Source: Psychromarinibacter halotolerans
GTDB taxonomy: Bacteria; Pseudomonadota; Alphaproteobacteria; Rhodobacterales; Rhodobacteraceae
Assembly (NCBI RefSeq): GCF_029168315.1
Contig: NZ_JARGYD010000002.1
Span: 248,001 to 312,000, forward strand
Direction: 5' to 3'
DNA length: 64,000 nt
Positions 7,518 to 15,869 of the stretch are shown here, piece after piece. The position numbers were made by a program, and so were the translations under genes. The stretch's first letter is position 1; each line of letters begins with the position of its first letter. The notes beneath the pieces were generated by a model, which made no database searches, was not told the DNA's origin, and saw only the letters and a program-made list of their open reading frames with translations.

Positions 7518-8297
7518 CTAGAACAACAGCCCCATCACGCCGCGCCGGATCAGGTTCAGCCCGGCAACGACCAGCACCACAAGCATCGCACGCCGGAACT
7601 TCACCGCGTCCAGCCTGTCGTGCACCGAATACCCCGCGACCATGCCCAGAACGACAGGCACCAGCATCGCGAAGGACAGGGGCAGCGTCTGGGCGTTCAA
7701 CACGCCCGACCGCAGGTGCGACGCCAGCAGCACGATCGACCCCGCGGCATAGACGACGCCCTGCATCCGCATCGACTCGCCCTTGGGGGCGTCGATCGCG
7801 GTCAGATAGGCCACGGTCGGCGGGCCCCAGACACCGGACAGCCCTCCGGTGAATCCGGCAACGGCGCCAATCCCCAACTCGGCCCGTGTGCGGTGCTCGG
7901 GGCGGATGTGCAGCTTCCATCCGACGATCTGGACCAGCGCAAAACCGGTGATCGGAAGGCCCAGCAACAGGAAGAACACCCAACTTGGAATGACCCGCAC
8001 CAACTGAGCACTGCCGGCGATGAAGACCAGCACGATCAGCATGTACAGCCAATACTTGCGCGTTGTGCCCAGCGCCGCCGCCACCCCGTCGCGCAACGCC
8101 TGCCACAGGTTCGCCGCCACGGTCGGGACGATCAGCGCCGCCAGCGCCAGTTCGGGCGATAGCTGGGACCCAAGCCCCGAGATCATGATCATCGGCAGGG
8201 CAAATCCCACCGCGCCCTTCACGAAGCCCGCGAACAGCGCGACGCCAAATGCGAAGGCAAGGATCGCGGGTGGGATCTGTGTGAACACCTCGAACAT
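7518..8297 (-). CDS. TSUP (TauE/SafE) family anion exporter
   Basis: This 259-residue integral membrane protein has about eight hydrophobic segments and the family hallmarks FAGFVKGAVGFALPM near the N-terminus and the internal repeat AGFTGGLSGVWGPPTVAYL. TSUP proteins move sulfite, sulfoacetate or other small organic anions; the substrate cannot be read from sequence. It is convergent with the Trm112-like gene (7-bp gap) and divergent from mcd. Confidence 0.87.
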   Translation of the reverse strand: MFEVFTQIPPAILAFAFGVALFAGFVKGAVGFALPMIMISGLGSQLSPELALAALIVPTVAANLWQALRDGVAAALGTTRKYWLYMLIVLVFIAGSAQLVRVIPSWVFFLLLGLPITGFALVQIVGWKLHIRPEHRTRAELGIGAVAGFTGGLSGVWGPPTVAYLTAIDAPKGESMRMQGVVYAAGSIVLLASHLRSGVLNAQTLPLSFAMLVPVVLGMVAGYSVHDRLDAVKFRRAMLVVLVVAGLNLIRRGVMGLLF

Positions 8298-8309
8298 CGG
8301 CTTCGCTCC

Positions 8310-8466
8310 TCATGGGTCCCGACCGTCATACAGGCTTGCGCCGCCCGTCCCAGCGCTAAATCCTGAAAGTCACTTTTGTTCTATTTGAATATCTATTTTG
8401 AATTATTGTTGCGCTGCAGGTGCAAAGTCGCTATTCCAGCGGACGGAGTGGAGAAGGATGCGCCCG
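8310..8466 (+). promoter_or_regulatory. AT-rich promoter region of mcd with imperfect palindrome
   Basis: The 157 bp between the divergent genes contain an AT-rich block (8363-8408) and an imperfect palindrome TTGCGCTGCAGGTGCAA (8409-8425). A TTGC/GCAA dyad could be an operator for an acyl-CoA-responsive regulator, but I cannot name one from this alone. Confidence 0.3.
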
Positions 8467-10149
8467 ATGCCTCATGATGGACAGGACATGACTACCGATC
8501 GCGTGATGCTGCCAGACCTGCTGGCCCTGACAGCCGACGCCGTTTCCGCGGCACAATCGCTGCTGGACATGGCGATTGCCCGGGTGCGCACCGAAGTCAC
8601 CGAAGGCGACCGCGTCTCTCCCGCGCGGCTCGAGGCGCACCAGACGGCGGCCCACGCGGTTGCGTGGCTGGCCACCTACGTCGAATCCCTGCGCCAGATG
8701 CAGCACTGGGCCGAGGCGCTTGATGCCGACGCCCGGTTCGGCGAGATGGAACGCCTGATCCACCAGATCGCGTTCGGCGAATACCTCTGGCAGATCTACG
8801 GCGGCATCCCCATGAGCCAGACCGAGATCGCCCGCCCGCAGGATATGTACCTGTCGCAGGACGATCAGCGTCACCTAATGACCCCGGCCGTGATGACCCT
8901 GACCCAGTCCGGCAATACACAGGCCGCCCGCATGCGTCTTGCCGCGCTGATGCAGGACAACGCCGGCCACGCCACCTTCGGCGCGTCCGGGCTGGACGAC
9001 GAGCTTGAGATGATCCGCGACCAGTTCCGCCGGTACGCGGACGAGCGCGTGATACCCAACGCGCAGGACTGGCACCTGAAGGACGACCTGATCCCGATGG
9101 AGATCATCGAAGATCTCGCCAAGATGGGCGTCTTCGGCCTGACCATCCCCGAAGACCACGGCGGCCTCGGCCTGTCCAAAGCGTCGATGGTGGTGGTGTC
9201 CGAAGAACTGTCGCGCGGCTATATCGGCGTCGGCTCGCTGGGCACCCGGTCCGAAATCGCGGCCGAACTGATCCTGTGCGGCGGCACCGAGGCGCAAAAG
9301 GCCCACTGGCTGCCGAAGATCGCCTCGGCCGAGATCCTGCCGACGGCGGTGTTCACCGAACCCAACACTGGCTCTGACCTCGGGGCGCTGCGGACCCGTG
9401 CGGTGAAAACCGGCGACGACTACGCGATCACCGGCAACAAGACATGGATCACCCACGCCGCCCGGGCCCACGTCATGACCCTTCTGGCGCGCACCGACCC
9501 CGACAGCACCGACCACCGCGGCCTGTCCATGTTCCTTGCGGAAAAGACACCGGGCACCGATGCCGACCCCTTCCCCACCCCCGGCATGACCGGTGGCGAG
9601 ATCGAGGTGCTGGGATATCGCGGCATGAAGGAATACGAACTGGGCTTCGACGGCTTCAAGGTGCAGGGCGAAAACCTGCTGGGCGGGGTCGAGGGCCAGG
9701 GCTTCCGGCAGCTCATGCAGACCTTCGAAAGCGCCCGCATCCAAACCGCCGCCCGCGCCATCGGCGTCGCGCAATCGGCGCTGGAAACCGGCCTGCAATA
9801 CGCCACGGATCGCCAGCAGTTCGGCAAGCCCCTTGCCGCCTTCCCGCGCGTGGCTTCGAAACTTGCCATGATGGCGGTCGAAATCATGGTGGCGCGGCAG
9901 CTCACCTATTTCTCCGCCCGCCGCAAGGACAGCGACACGCGCTGCGACCTCGAGGCTGGGATGGCGAAACTGCTGGGCGCCCGCGTGGCATGGGCCGCGG
10001 CGGACAACGCGCTGCAGATCCACGGCGGCAACGGCTTTGCCACCGAATACCGGATCAGCCGCATCCTGTGCGACGCGCGCATCCTGAACATCTTCGAGGG
10101 CGCCGCCGAGATCCAGGCCCAGGTGATCGCGCGCCGGCTTCTGGGGTGA
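8467..10149 (+). CDS. mcd: (2S)-methylsuccinyl-CoA dehydrogenase, ethylmalonyl-CoA pathway
   Basis: The protein has 560 residues. An N-terminal ~150-residue helical extension (HAVAWLATYVESLRQMQHW, IHQIAFGEYLWQIYGGIPMS) precedes a complete acyl-CoA dehydrogenase: FTEPNTGSDLG, GNKTWITHAARA, YRGMKEYELGFDGF, QIHGGNGFATEY and IFEGAAEIQ. That extension marks Mcd, the FAD enzyme that oxidises (2S)-methylsuccinyl-CoA to mesaconyl-CoA during C2 assimilation without isocitrate lyase. The start at 8467 is chosen because GAAGGA lies 7 bases upstream; ATGs at 8458 and 8488 are alternatives. No other pathway gene is adjacent. Confidence 0.87.
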   Translation: MPHDGQDMTTDRVMLPDLLALTADAVSAAQSLLDMAIARVRTEVTEGDRVSPARLEAHQTAAHAVAWLATYVESLRQMQHWAEALDADARFGEMERLIHQIAFGEYLWQIYGGIPMSQTEIARPQDMYLSQDDQRHLMTPAVMTLTQSGNTQAARMRLAALMQDNAGHATFGASGLDDELEMIRDQFRRYADERVIPNAQDWHLKDDLIPMEIIEDLAKMGVFGLTIPEDHGGLGLSKASMVVVSEELSRGYIGVGSLGTRSEIAAELILCGGTEAQKAHWLPKIASAEILPTAVFTEPNTGSDLGALRTRAVKTGDDYAITGNKTWITHAARAHVMTLLARTDPDSTDHRGLSMFLAEKTPGTDADPFPTPGMTGGEIEVLGYRGMKEYELGFDGFKVQGENLLGGVEGQGFRQLMQTFESARIQTAARAIGVAQSALETGLQYATDRQQFGKPLAAFPRVASKLAMMAVEIMVARQLTYFSARRKDSDTRCDLEAGMAKLLGARVAWAAADNALQIHGGNGFATEYRISRILCDARILNIFEGAAEIQAQVIARRLLG

Positions 10150-10199
10150 TGGCCAATGGCAGAGGGGGACGCCGTCCCCCGCGCCTTTGGCGCCCCCCT

Positions 10200-10255
10200 G
10201 AGGTATTTTCAAAGAGAAGAAAGGGCGCCCTGCTTCTTCTCTTTTCAAATACCTC
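10200..10255. terminator. Long inverted repeat between convergent genes; bidirectional terminator-like
   Basis: Arms of 22 bp (10200-10221 and 10234-10255) carry GAGGTATTT...AGAGAAGAA and its complement, with two central mismatches and a 12-base loop. It sits between the 3' ends of mcd and the aminotransferase gene and shares the TATTTTC/GAAGAA motif with the repeats at 98 and 618. A further small dyad (GGCCCGAAGGGCC) follows at about 10268. Confidence 0.6.
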
Positions 10256-10282
10256 CGCCGGAGGCTCGGCCCGAAGGGCCGA

Positions 10283-11449
10283 TCACTTTGACAGGAACGC
10301 CTTCATCCGTCCCAGCGCCTCGCGGATGTTGTCCTGCGAATTGGCATAGCTCAGGCGGATGTAGCCTTCGCCCAGCGTGCCGAAATCCGGACCGCCCACG
10401 GTGGCGACCCCCGTTTCCTCCAGCAGCGACAGCGCGAGCTTCTTCGCCTTCCAGCCCGTTTCCGAGATATTCGGGAAGGCATAGAAGGCGCCCTTGGGCG
10501 TGATGCAGGAGACGCCGGGCAGGTCGTTGGCAAGGTCGACCACCAGCTTTCGGCGGGCGTCGAATTCCGCGACCATCTTCGCCACCGCGTCCTGCGGACC
10601 GGTCAGCGCCTCTAGCGCGGCGTATTGGGCCGGGGTGTTCACGCAGGACCACGCGTTGACGGCCAGCTTGCGGGCCTTGTCGTACAGGTCCTGCGGCCAG
10701 ACCGAATAGCCCAGCCGCCAGCCCGTCATCGCGTAAGTCTTGGACCAGCCGTTCAGCAGGATCAGCCGGTCGCGGATCTCGGGGTAGCCCAGCAGCGTGA
10801 CGTGTTCCTCGCCGTCGTAAAGCATCTGGTCGTAGATCTCGTCCGACATGATCGCGACATCGGGCCAGTCCGCGAGGCCCGCGACCAGCTTGTCGACTTC
10901 GGCCTTCGGTGTGACGCCGCCGCAGGGGTTGGCGGGCGAGTTCACGATGATCAGGCGCGTCTTATCAGTGATCAGCGACAGCGTTTCCTCGGCCGAGAAG
11001 GCGAACCCGTTCTCTTCGCGGATCGGGATCGGCACGGGTTTGGCCCCGGTGAACTCGATCATCGAGCGGTAGATCGGGAAGCCGGGATCGGGATACAGGA
11101 TCTCGGCCCCCGGTTCTCCGAACATCAGGATCGCGGTGAACATAGTGACCTTGCCGCCGGGCACGATCAGGACGTTGTCCGGGCTGACCTGCGCGCCGAA
11201 GCGGCGGTCCAGATCGGCGGCAACCGCCTCGCGCAGGGGCAGGATGCCGGTTGCCGCGGTATAGCCGTGCTGACCGTCGCGCAGCGCCTTAACCGCCGCC
11301 TCGACGATGTTCTCCGGCGTCGGGAAGTCGGGCTGGCCGATGCCAAGGTTGATGACATCCATGCCCTGCGCCGCAAGCTCTCCGGCGCGCGCCAGCACGG
11401 CAAAGGCGTTCTCTTCGCCGATGCGGTCGAATCCCGCGATGGTGTGCAT
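10283..11449 (-). CDS. PLP-dependent aminotransferase, class I/II
   Basis: This 388-residue fold-type I aminotransferase resembles the aspartate aminotransferase I-gamma/beta group. Visible motifs are LGIGQPDFPTP, NSPANPCGG, SDEIYDQMLYDG, the PLP lysine in NGWSKTYAMTGWRLGY, and the C-terminal arginine in GYIRLSYA. Substrate choice (aspartate, aromatic or other) cannot be fixed. It is divergent from the sugE-type gene. The ATG at 11449 is preceded by GGGAGGATAGTC. Confidence 0.88.
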   Translation of the reverse strand: MHTIAGFDRIGEENAFAVLARAGELAAQGMDVINLGIGQPDFPTPENIVEAAVKALRDGQHGYTAATGILPLREAVAADLDRRFGAQVSPDNVLIVPGGKVTMFTAILMFGEPGAEILYPDPGFPIYRSMIEFTGAKPVPIPIREENGFAFSAEETLSLITDKTRLIIVNSPANPCGGVTPKAEVDKLVAGLADWPDVAIMSDEIYDQMLYDGEEHVTLLGYPEIRDRLILLNGWSKTYAMTGWRLGYSVWPQDLYDKARKLAVNAWSCVNTPAQYAALEALTGPQDAVAKMVAEFDARRKLVVDLANDLPGVSCITPKGAFYAFPNISETGWKAKKLALSLLEETGVATVGGPDFGTLGEGYIRLSYANSQDNIREALGRMKAFLSK

Positions 11450-11532
11450 GACTATCCTCCCATTTTTTCGGCCGTTCCGGGGTTGTTGCCCATCGGATGG
11501 CGTTTGGCAATGACCGCGCGGCGGGAAAGCGT

Positions 11533-11570
11533 GGACCTGGCGGGCAAGGCGCCTTGCCCGTGCGGTCCGC
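11533..11570 (+). promoter_or_regulatory. Long hairpin in the leader of the SugE/Gdx-type gene
   Basis: A perfect 20-base palindrome (CGGGCAAGGC/GCCTTGCCCG, 11541-11560) is framed by GGACC and GGTCC, giving a long stem. It lies about 70 bases before the exporter start. It does not carry the conserved bases I know for guanidine-I, -II or -III riboswitches, so only the structure is claimed. Confidence 0.4.
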
Positions 11571-11627
11571 CGCCATCATGGTGGCCCCGACCGGGATGAC
11601 CCGGACAACGTGGAAGGCAAATCTGTC

Positions 11628-11948
11628 ATGGCATGGGTCATTCTGGCTGTCGCCGGCCTGCTTGAAATCGTGTGGGCGTCGGCGATGAAGAAATCCGAAG
11701 GCTTCACCGTTCTCGGCCCCTCGGTGGTCACGCTTGTGGCGATGGTCGCCAGCTTCGGCCTGCTTGCGGTCGCGATGAAATCGCTGCCGCTTGGCACCGC
11801 CTACTCGGTTTGGACCGGGATCGGCGCGGTCGGCGCCTTTGCCGTCGGCGTGGTCTTCATGGGCGAGGCCGCCACCCCTATGCGGCTTCTGGCGGTGGCG
11901 CTGATCGTCGGCGGATTGGTGTTGATGCGGATCGCGGGCGGTCACTGA
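11628..11948 (+). CDS. sugE: Small multidrug resistance protein, SugE/Gdx type
   Basis: This 106-residue, four-helix SMR protein has the essential Glu in GLLEIVWASAMKKSEGFT (around residue 13), the Gdx-type W-A-S-A-M-K signature, and TAYSVWTGIGAVGAF in helix 3. Gdx members export guanidinium in exchange for protons; SugE was first linked to quaternary ammonium resistance. The ATG at 11628 gives the usual N-terminus (MAWVILAVAGLLE). Its 3' end overlaps the convergent recO by 7 bp. Confidence 0.88.
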   Translation: MAWVILAVAGLLEIVWASAMKKSEGFTVLGPSVVTLVAMVASFGLLAVAMKSLPLGTAYSVWTGIGAVGAFAVGVVFMGEAATPMRLLAVALIVGGLVLMRIAGGH

Positions 11949-12682
11949 CCGCCGGGACGGTCCTGCCGGGCCTGCAAATCGACGAAGCGTTGCCGCGCCG
12001 CCGGTAAGGGGCGGTCGCCCAACGCGGGGGCCAGCCAGTTTTCAAGGAAATGGCCGGTGGTGCGCAGACCCTGCGCCACCTCGGACGAGGGCGCGTCATA
12101 CAGGATGCGCAGGCAGCGCGGCAGCGGCAGAAGCCGGTCTTTCCATTCGCCCGCCCCGGCCTCGGACACCGCGCGCCCGGTGCGGGGCGACACATACTCC
12201 AGCCCCTGCGTCACGCCTGTCACGGCGCAGCTTCCGAGGTCGAGACCGAAGCCAAGTTCGTCCAGCAGGGCGAGTTCCCAGTGAAGGTACGCCAGCGGCC
12301 AGATCTCGGGGCGGTCGAGCATGTCCAGCAGCGTGACGCTGCGATCGTACAGCGGTTCGTGGGCTTCGCGTTCCGGCAGGGTGAAGGACAACAGCGCCGT
12401 CACCGCGTTCAGCCCGGCCAGCGCCAGCCGGTCCGACATCGCACCGGCGGCTCGGCTTTGCAGGGGTTCCACCGTGAAGGCGCCAAGGTGTTCTTCCAGC
12501 CGGGCGCGCCACGTGACATCCAGCTGGGCGCCGGGTTGCAGGATCGGCGCCGTCTTTCGGCTGGCACCGCCGCGCACGACGCCAAGATGCCGGCCGCGGC
12601 CGGGGGTAAAGACCTCGATGATCGCGCCGGACTCGCCGTGACGGCGGGACGACAGCAGGATTCCCTGATCACGCCATTCCAT
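11942..12682 (-). CDS. recO: DNA repair protein RecO
   Basis: This 246-residue protein has an N-terminal OB fold (MEWRDQGILLSSRRHGESGAIIEVFT, GVVRGGASRK) and a helical C-terminal domain. RecO works with RecR to load RecA onto SSB-coated DNA in the RecFOR pathway. The zinc-finger cysteines of some RecO proteins are not evident. It is the last gene of the acpS-lepB-rnc-era-DUF1491-recO block, the usual alphaproteobacterial order. The open frame runs upstream, but the ATG at 12682 matches the family start. Confidence 0.9.
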   Translation of the reverse strand: MEWRDQGILLSSRRHGESGAIIEVFTPGRGRHLGVVRGGASRKTAPILQPGAQLDVTWRARLEEHLGAFTVEPLQSRAAGAMSDRLALAGLNAVTALLSFTLPEREAHEPLYDRSVTLLDMLDRPEIWPLAYLHWELALLDELGFGLDLGSCAVTGVTQGLEYVSPRTGRAVSEAGAGEWKDRLLPLPRCLRILYDAPSSEVAQGLRTTGHFLENWLAPALGDRPLPAARQRFVDLQARQDRPGGQ

Positions 12683-12741
12683 GCGCCCACTATCGCCGGG
12701 ACGCGAGGACGGGCAAGGGGGCACGGGCAAGAGGGTGCGGC

Positions 12742-13074
12742 CTAGCTGTCGAGGCCTTCCTCGTCCAGCAGGTGGCGGCCTGCGCGGTCCTCGACCTCGA
12801 TCACCCAAAGGTCGGGATCGAAAGACCGCTGTTTCGCGACCGAGGCGTCGACGTCGCGTTCGTCGCCTTCGGCCAGCACGACCCAGCGCCGGTCTCCGGT
12901 CATCAGGTCCACCGACCGCTGGTACAGCGTCGCGGTGCCGTCCAGCGGGCTTTGCTTGATCAGCACCGCGCCCGCCGTCGCATCGCCCTTTGCCACCACG
13001 AAGGCGGGAATGTCCGCCAGCCGCAGCCGCGCAAGATAGGCCGAGACCCAGAGGTCCGAGGTCAGCCGTGGCAT
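12742..13074 (-). CDS. DUF1491 family protein
   Basis: This 110-residue protein starts RLTSDLWVSAYLARLRLADIPAFVV and continues with GDATAGAVLIK and RRWVV, typical of the small DUF1491 family that sits between era and recO in Rhodobacterales. No function is assigned. It starts 4 bp after the era stop and is surely in the same operon. Confidence 0.87.
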   Translation of the reverse strand: MPRLTSDLWVSAYLARLRLADIPAFVVAKGDATAGAVLIKQSPLDGTATLYQRSVDLMTGDRRWVVLAEGDERDVDASVAKQRSFDPDLWVIEVEDRAGRHLLDEEGLDS

Positions 13075-13078
13075 CGGG

Positions 13079-13987
13079 TCAGCTGTTGCCGTCCGAGAAA
13101 TCGAGACCGATCGCGGAATAGCGTTCCTTCTCGTCCAGCCAGTTCGGCCGCACCTTCACCTGCAGGAACAGGTGGACCGGGCGGTCCAGCATCTCTGTCA
13201 GTTCCTCGCGCGAGGCTTTGCCGACGGCTTTCACCGTCTCGCCGCGCTTGCCCAGCACGATGCCTTTGTGGCCATCGCGGGCGACGTAGATCATCTGGTG
13301 GATCACGGCGGATCCGTCGTCGCGTTCCTCCCAGCTTTCTGTCTCGACCGTCAGCTGGTACGGCAGTTCCTGATGCAGGCGAAGCGTCAGTTTCTCGCGG
13401 GTGATTTCCGCCGCGATCATCCGCATCGGCAGGTCGGAAATCTCGTCCTCGGGATACAGCCACGGGCCTTCGGGCATCCGGTCGGCCAGCCAATGACGCA
13501 AGTCGTCGACGCCGTGGCCCTTTTCGGCCGAGATCATGAAGGTTTCGACGAAGGGGAAGCGGTCGTTCATCTTCTTGGTCAGCGCCAGAAGCGCGGGGGC
13601 CTGAACGCGATCGATCTTGTTGATCACCAGCGCGACGGGTCGGTCGCCGCCCCGTTCCTCCAGCCCTTCGATGATCGCCTCGACGCCGTCGGTCAGGCCG
13701 CGCTGCGCCTCGATCAGCAGCAGAACGACGTCGGCGTCCCCGGCGCCGGTCCACGCGGCGGCCACCATCGCGCGGTCCAGTCGGCGGCGCGGTCGGAACA
13801 GGCCGGGCGTGTCGACGAACACGATCTGCGCATCGCCTTCCAGCGCAACGCCGCGGATGCGGGCGCGGGTGGTCTGCACCTTGTGGGTCACGATCGACAC
13901 CTTGGTGCCGACCATCGCGTTCAGAAGCGTGGACTTGCCCGCGTTGGGCTCTCCGATCAGGGCAACGAAGCCGGCTTTCTGGGTCAT
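13079..13987 (-). CDS. era: GTPase Era
   Basis: This 302-residue GTPase binds the 3' end of 16S rRNA during 30S maturation. G1 is GEPNAGKST, G2 lies in TTRARIRG, G3 is DTPGLF, G4 is NKID, and the C-terminal KH domain includes GHKGIVLGKRGETVKAVGKASREEL. The frame extends to 14029, but the ATG at 13987 gives the standard N-terminus (MTQKAGFVALIGEPNAGKS). It lies downstream of rnc in the normal rnc-era pair. Confidence 0.95.
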   Translation of the reverse strand: MTQKAGFVALIGEPNAGKSTLLNAMVGTKVSIVTHKVQTTRARIRGVALEGDAQIVFVDTPGLFRPRRRLDRAMVAAAWTGAGDADVVLLLIEAQRGLTDGVEAIIEGLEERGGDRPVALVINKIDRVQAPALLALTKKMNDRFPFVETFMISAEKGHGVDDLRHWLADRMPEGPWLYPEDEISDLPMRMIAAEITREKLTLRLHQELPYQLTVETESWEERDDGSAVIHQMIYVARDGHKGIVLGKRGETVKAVGKASREELTEMLDRPVHLFLQVKVRPNWLDEKERYSAIGLDFSDGNS

Positions 13988-14079
13988 GTCATGTCCAGTC
14001 TGGGAATCGCGCGTTCCTACATGATCCACGGGACCGGGGCCAGAGACCAGTCTTCATGACCAGTCCCCATGACCGGTGG

Positions 14080-14760
14080 CTAGCCGCCCAGCCGATCCAA
14101 AAGCGCCTTGGCCGCGGCCTGTTCCGCGCGCCGTTTCGACGGTGCCTCGGCGCGGCTGGTCTCGCCGGATTGCAGCGCGACCTCGATCGTGAAGACGGGG
14201 GCATGGTCGGGACCGCTGCGCGCGATCTCGCGATACTGCGGCGGCTTGTGGCCCTTGGCCTGCGCCCATTCCTGCAGCGCGGTCTTGGGATCGCGGGCGT
14301 CTTCCTCGACCGTTTCGATCCGGTTTCCCCAAGCGGTCAGGATCAGGCTGCGCGCCGCCTCGATCCCGCCGTCAAGGTAGACGGCGGCGATTACTGCCTC
14401 CATCGCGTCGCCCAGCAGGGCCTGCTTGCGGCGACCGCCCGAAAGCATCTCGGACCGGCCAAGGCGCAGGACATCGCCCAGCCCAAGGTCGGCGGCAACC
14501 TCGGCGCAGGTTTCCTTGCGGACCAGCGCGTTGAAGCGGGGGGCCAGCTGCCCCTCGGTGGCACCGACATCGGCGCTAAGCAGGGTCTCTGCCATGACAA
14601 GACCCAGGACCCGGTCGCCAAGGAATTCCAGCCGCTGGTTGTCGGGCCGGTTGGCGGACGACATCGAGGCATGGGTCAGCGCACGCTGAAGAAGCTCGCC
14701 GTTGGCGAACTTGTGGCCCAGCCGCTTGGCGAAGGCTGCTTGTTCCGCGGACAGTCTCAC
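14080..14760 (-). CDS. rnc: Ribonuclease III
   Basis: This 226-residue enzyme has the RNase III signature NQRLEFLGDRVLGLVMAE, a second acidic cluster LLGDAMEAVIAAVYLDGG, and a C-terminal double-stranded RNA-binding domain (PKTALQEWAQAKG ... KRRAEQAAAKALL). It processes rRNA and structured mRNAs. The gene follows the signal-peptidase paralogue with a 72-bp gap and precedes era. Confidence 0.95.
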   Translation of the reverse strand: MRLSAEQAAFAKRLGHKFANGELLQRALTHASMSSANRPDNQRLEFLGDRVLGLVMAETLLSADVGATEGQLAPRFNALVRKETCAEVAADLGLGDVLRLGRSEMLSGGRRKQALLGDAMEAVIAAVYLDGGIEAARSLILTAWGNRIETVEEDARDPKTALQEWAQAKGHKPPQYREIARSGPDHAPVFTIEVALQSGETSRAEAPSKRRAEQAAAKALLDRLGG

Positions 14761-14832
14761 CGGATTCCTTCCATGACGCGCCCTACGGCGTCGGCATAGC
14801 CGAAGCCGGGCGGCGGCGGCAAGGCGCGCCGC

Positions 14833-15864
14833 CTACTCGATCGAAGCGAAATACCGGTCGGGCCGCCATGCCCAGACGGCCGCTGGCCGGCGCGCCCCGC
14901 TGGAGAACAGGACGAACCGTGCTTCGGCCATGATGCGGGCGGTCGGAAGGAAACCGACGCCGCCGTCGTCCGGGTCAAAGCGGCTGTCGCGGGCAGAGTC
15001 GCGGTTGTCCCCCATCACGAAGACATGCCCTGCCGGCACCGTGTACAGCGGGGTGTTGTCGCCGGGCGCGTTCTGTACGTCGAGGATGGTATGCCCGGTC
15101 TCTTGCGCAAGCTGCTCGACATACATCCGCTTGATACAGTCGGTGCCGGGCGGCGGGCCGAAGGCGGCGCACATCGGCCAGATCCGTTTCGGCCCTTGTT
15201 CGCGGAAGGCTTCCACGAAGGGTTGCAGCGCCAGACGTTCGACGGGGGTTCCGTTGATGTGCAGCAGGCCGCCGCGCATCTGCACCGTGTCGCCGGGCCG
15301 TCCGACCACGCGCGCCGCGCTGTAATCGCCATCAGACGGATGTTTGAAGAACACCACGGCGTTGCGGTCCGGCGTGCCGATGACCCGGGTGCCGATCACA
15401 TAGTCACCGACAAGGAACGTGGGCTTCATCGCGGCGTCGGTCACATGGAACGGCTGCCAGACAATGCGCGAGACCGCGAAGCCGACCACGCAGGTCAGCA
15501 GGATCAGGCCGACGACGGGCCATTCGATCGGGAAAATCTCGACATCGGTGCGGTGATCGGTGGGGGCGGTCAGCAGGTACAGCAGGCAGAACAGCCCGAT
15601 CACCGGAACGAAGACGAAGAACGCCAGGATCCCAGATGCGCCCGCGTCGTGATACCGGCGCACGCTGTAGCCCGCCAGCGGGTACAAAAGCAGCGCCATC
15701 AGGATGGTCAGAATAACGGCGGGAACCTCGTGCAGGATTCCCGCCAGCAGGATCGCGGTTCCTGTCAGCCAGACCGCCCCGGCAAGGGCAAGGAAGATCC
15801 TGAACCGGGTGCGGTCGGTGCGACCGTCCCAGTCAAGCCAGTCGGTGGCCAGTTCCCTGGCCAG
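14833..15864 (-). CDS. DUF805 membrane domain fused to a catalytically degenerate signal peptidase I
   Basis: The N-terminal ~105 residues read WDGRTDRTRFRIF, then SVRRYHDAGASG and a PVIGLFCLLYLLTAP segment, a DUF805 membrane domain. The rest aligns with signal peptidase I and keeps GRPGDTVQM and the box E motif GDNRDSARDSRFD. The nucleophile motif (S-x-S-M in LepB next door) reads DAAM here, and the general-base lysine (FIKRVIG in LepB) reads YSAARVVG. Both catalytic residues are alanine, so peptidase activity is not expected. The first ATG in frame is 15699, which would cut off half of DUF805. The frame is open to 15894 with no ATG, GTG or TTG; CTG at 15864 after AGGA is the best guess. It follows lepB by 5 bp. 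Confidence 0.75.
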   Translation of the reverse strand: MARELATDWLDWDGRTDRTRFRIFLALAGAVWLTGTAILLAGILHEVPAVILTILMALLLYPLAGYSVRRYHDAGASGILAFFVFVPVIGLFCLLYLLTAPTDHRTDVEIFPIEWPVVGLILLTCVVGFAVSRIVWQPFHVTDAAMKPTFLVGDYVIGTRVIGTPDRNAVVFFKHPSDGDYSAARVVGRPGDTVQMRGGLLHINGTPVERLALQPFVEAFREQGPKRIWPMCAAFGPPPGTDCIKRMYVEQLAQETGHTILDVQNAPGDNTPLYTVPAGHVFVMGDNRDSARDSRFDPDDGGVGFLPTARIMAEARFVLFSSGARRPAAVWAWRPDRYFASIE

Positions 15865-15869
15865 CGATC

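Noticed and set aside
11450..11627. Guanidine riboswitch upstream of the SugE/Gdx gene
   Set aside because: The long hairpin is real, but the conserved bases of guanidine-I, -II and -III classes are not found.
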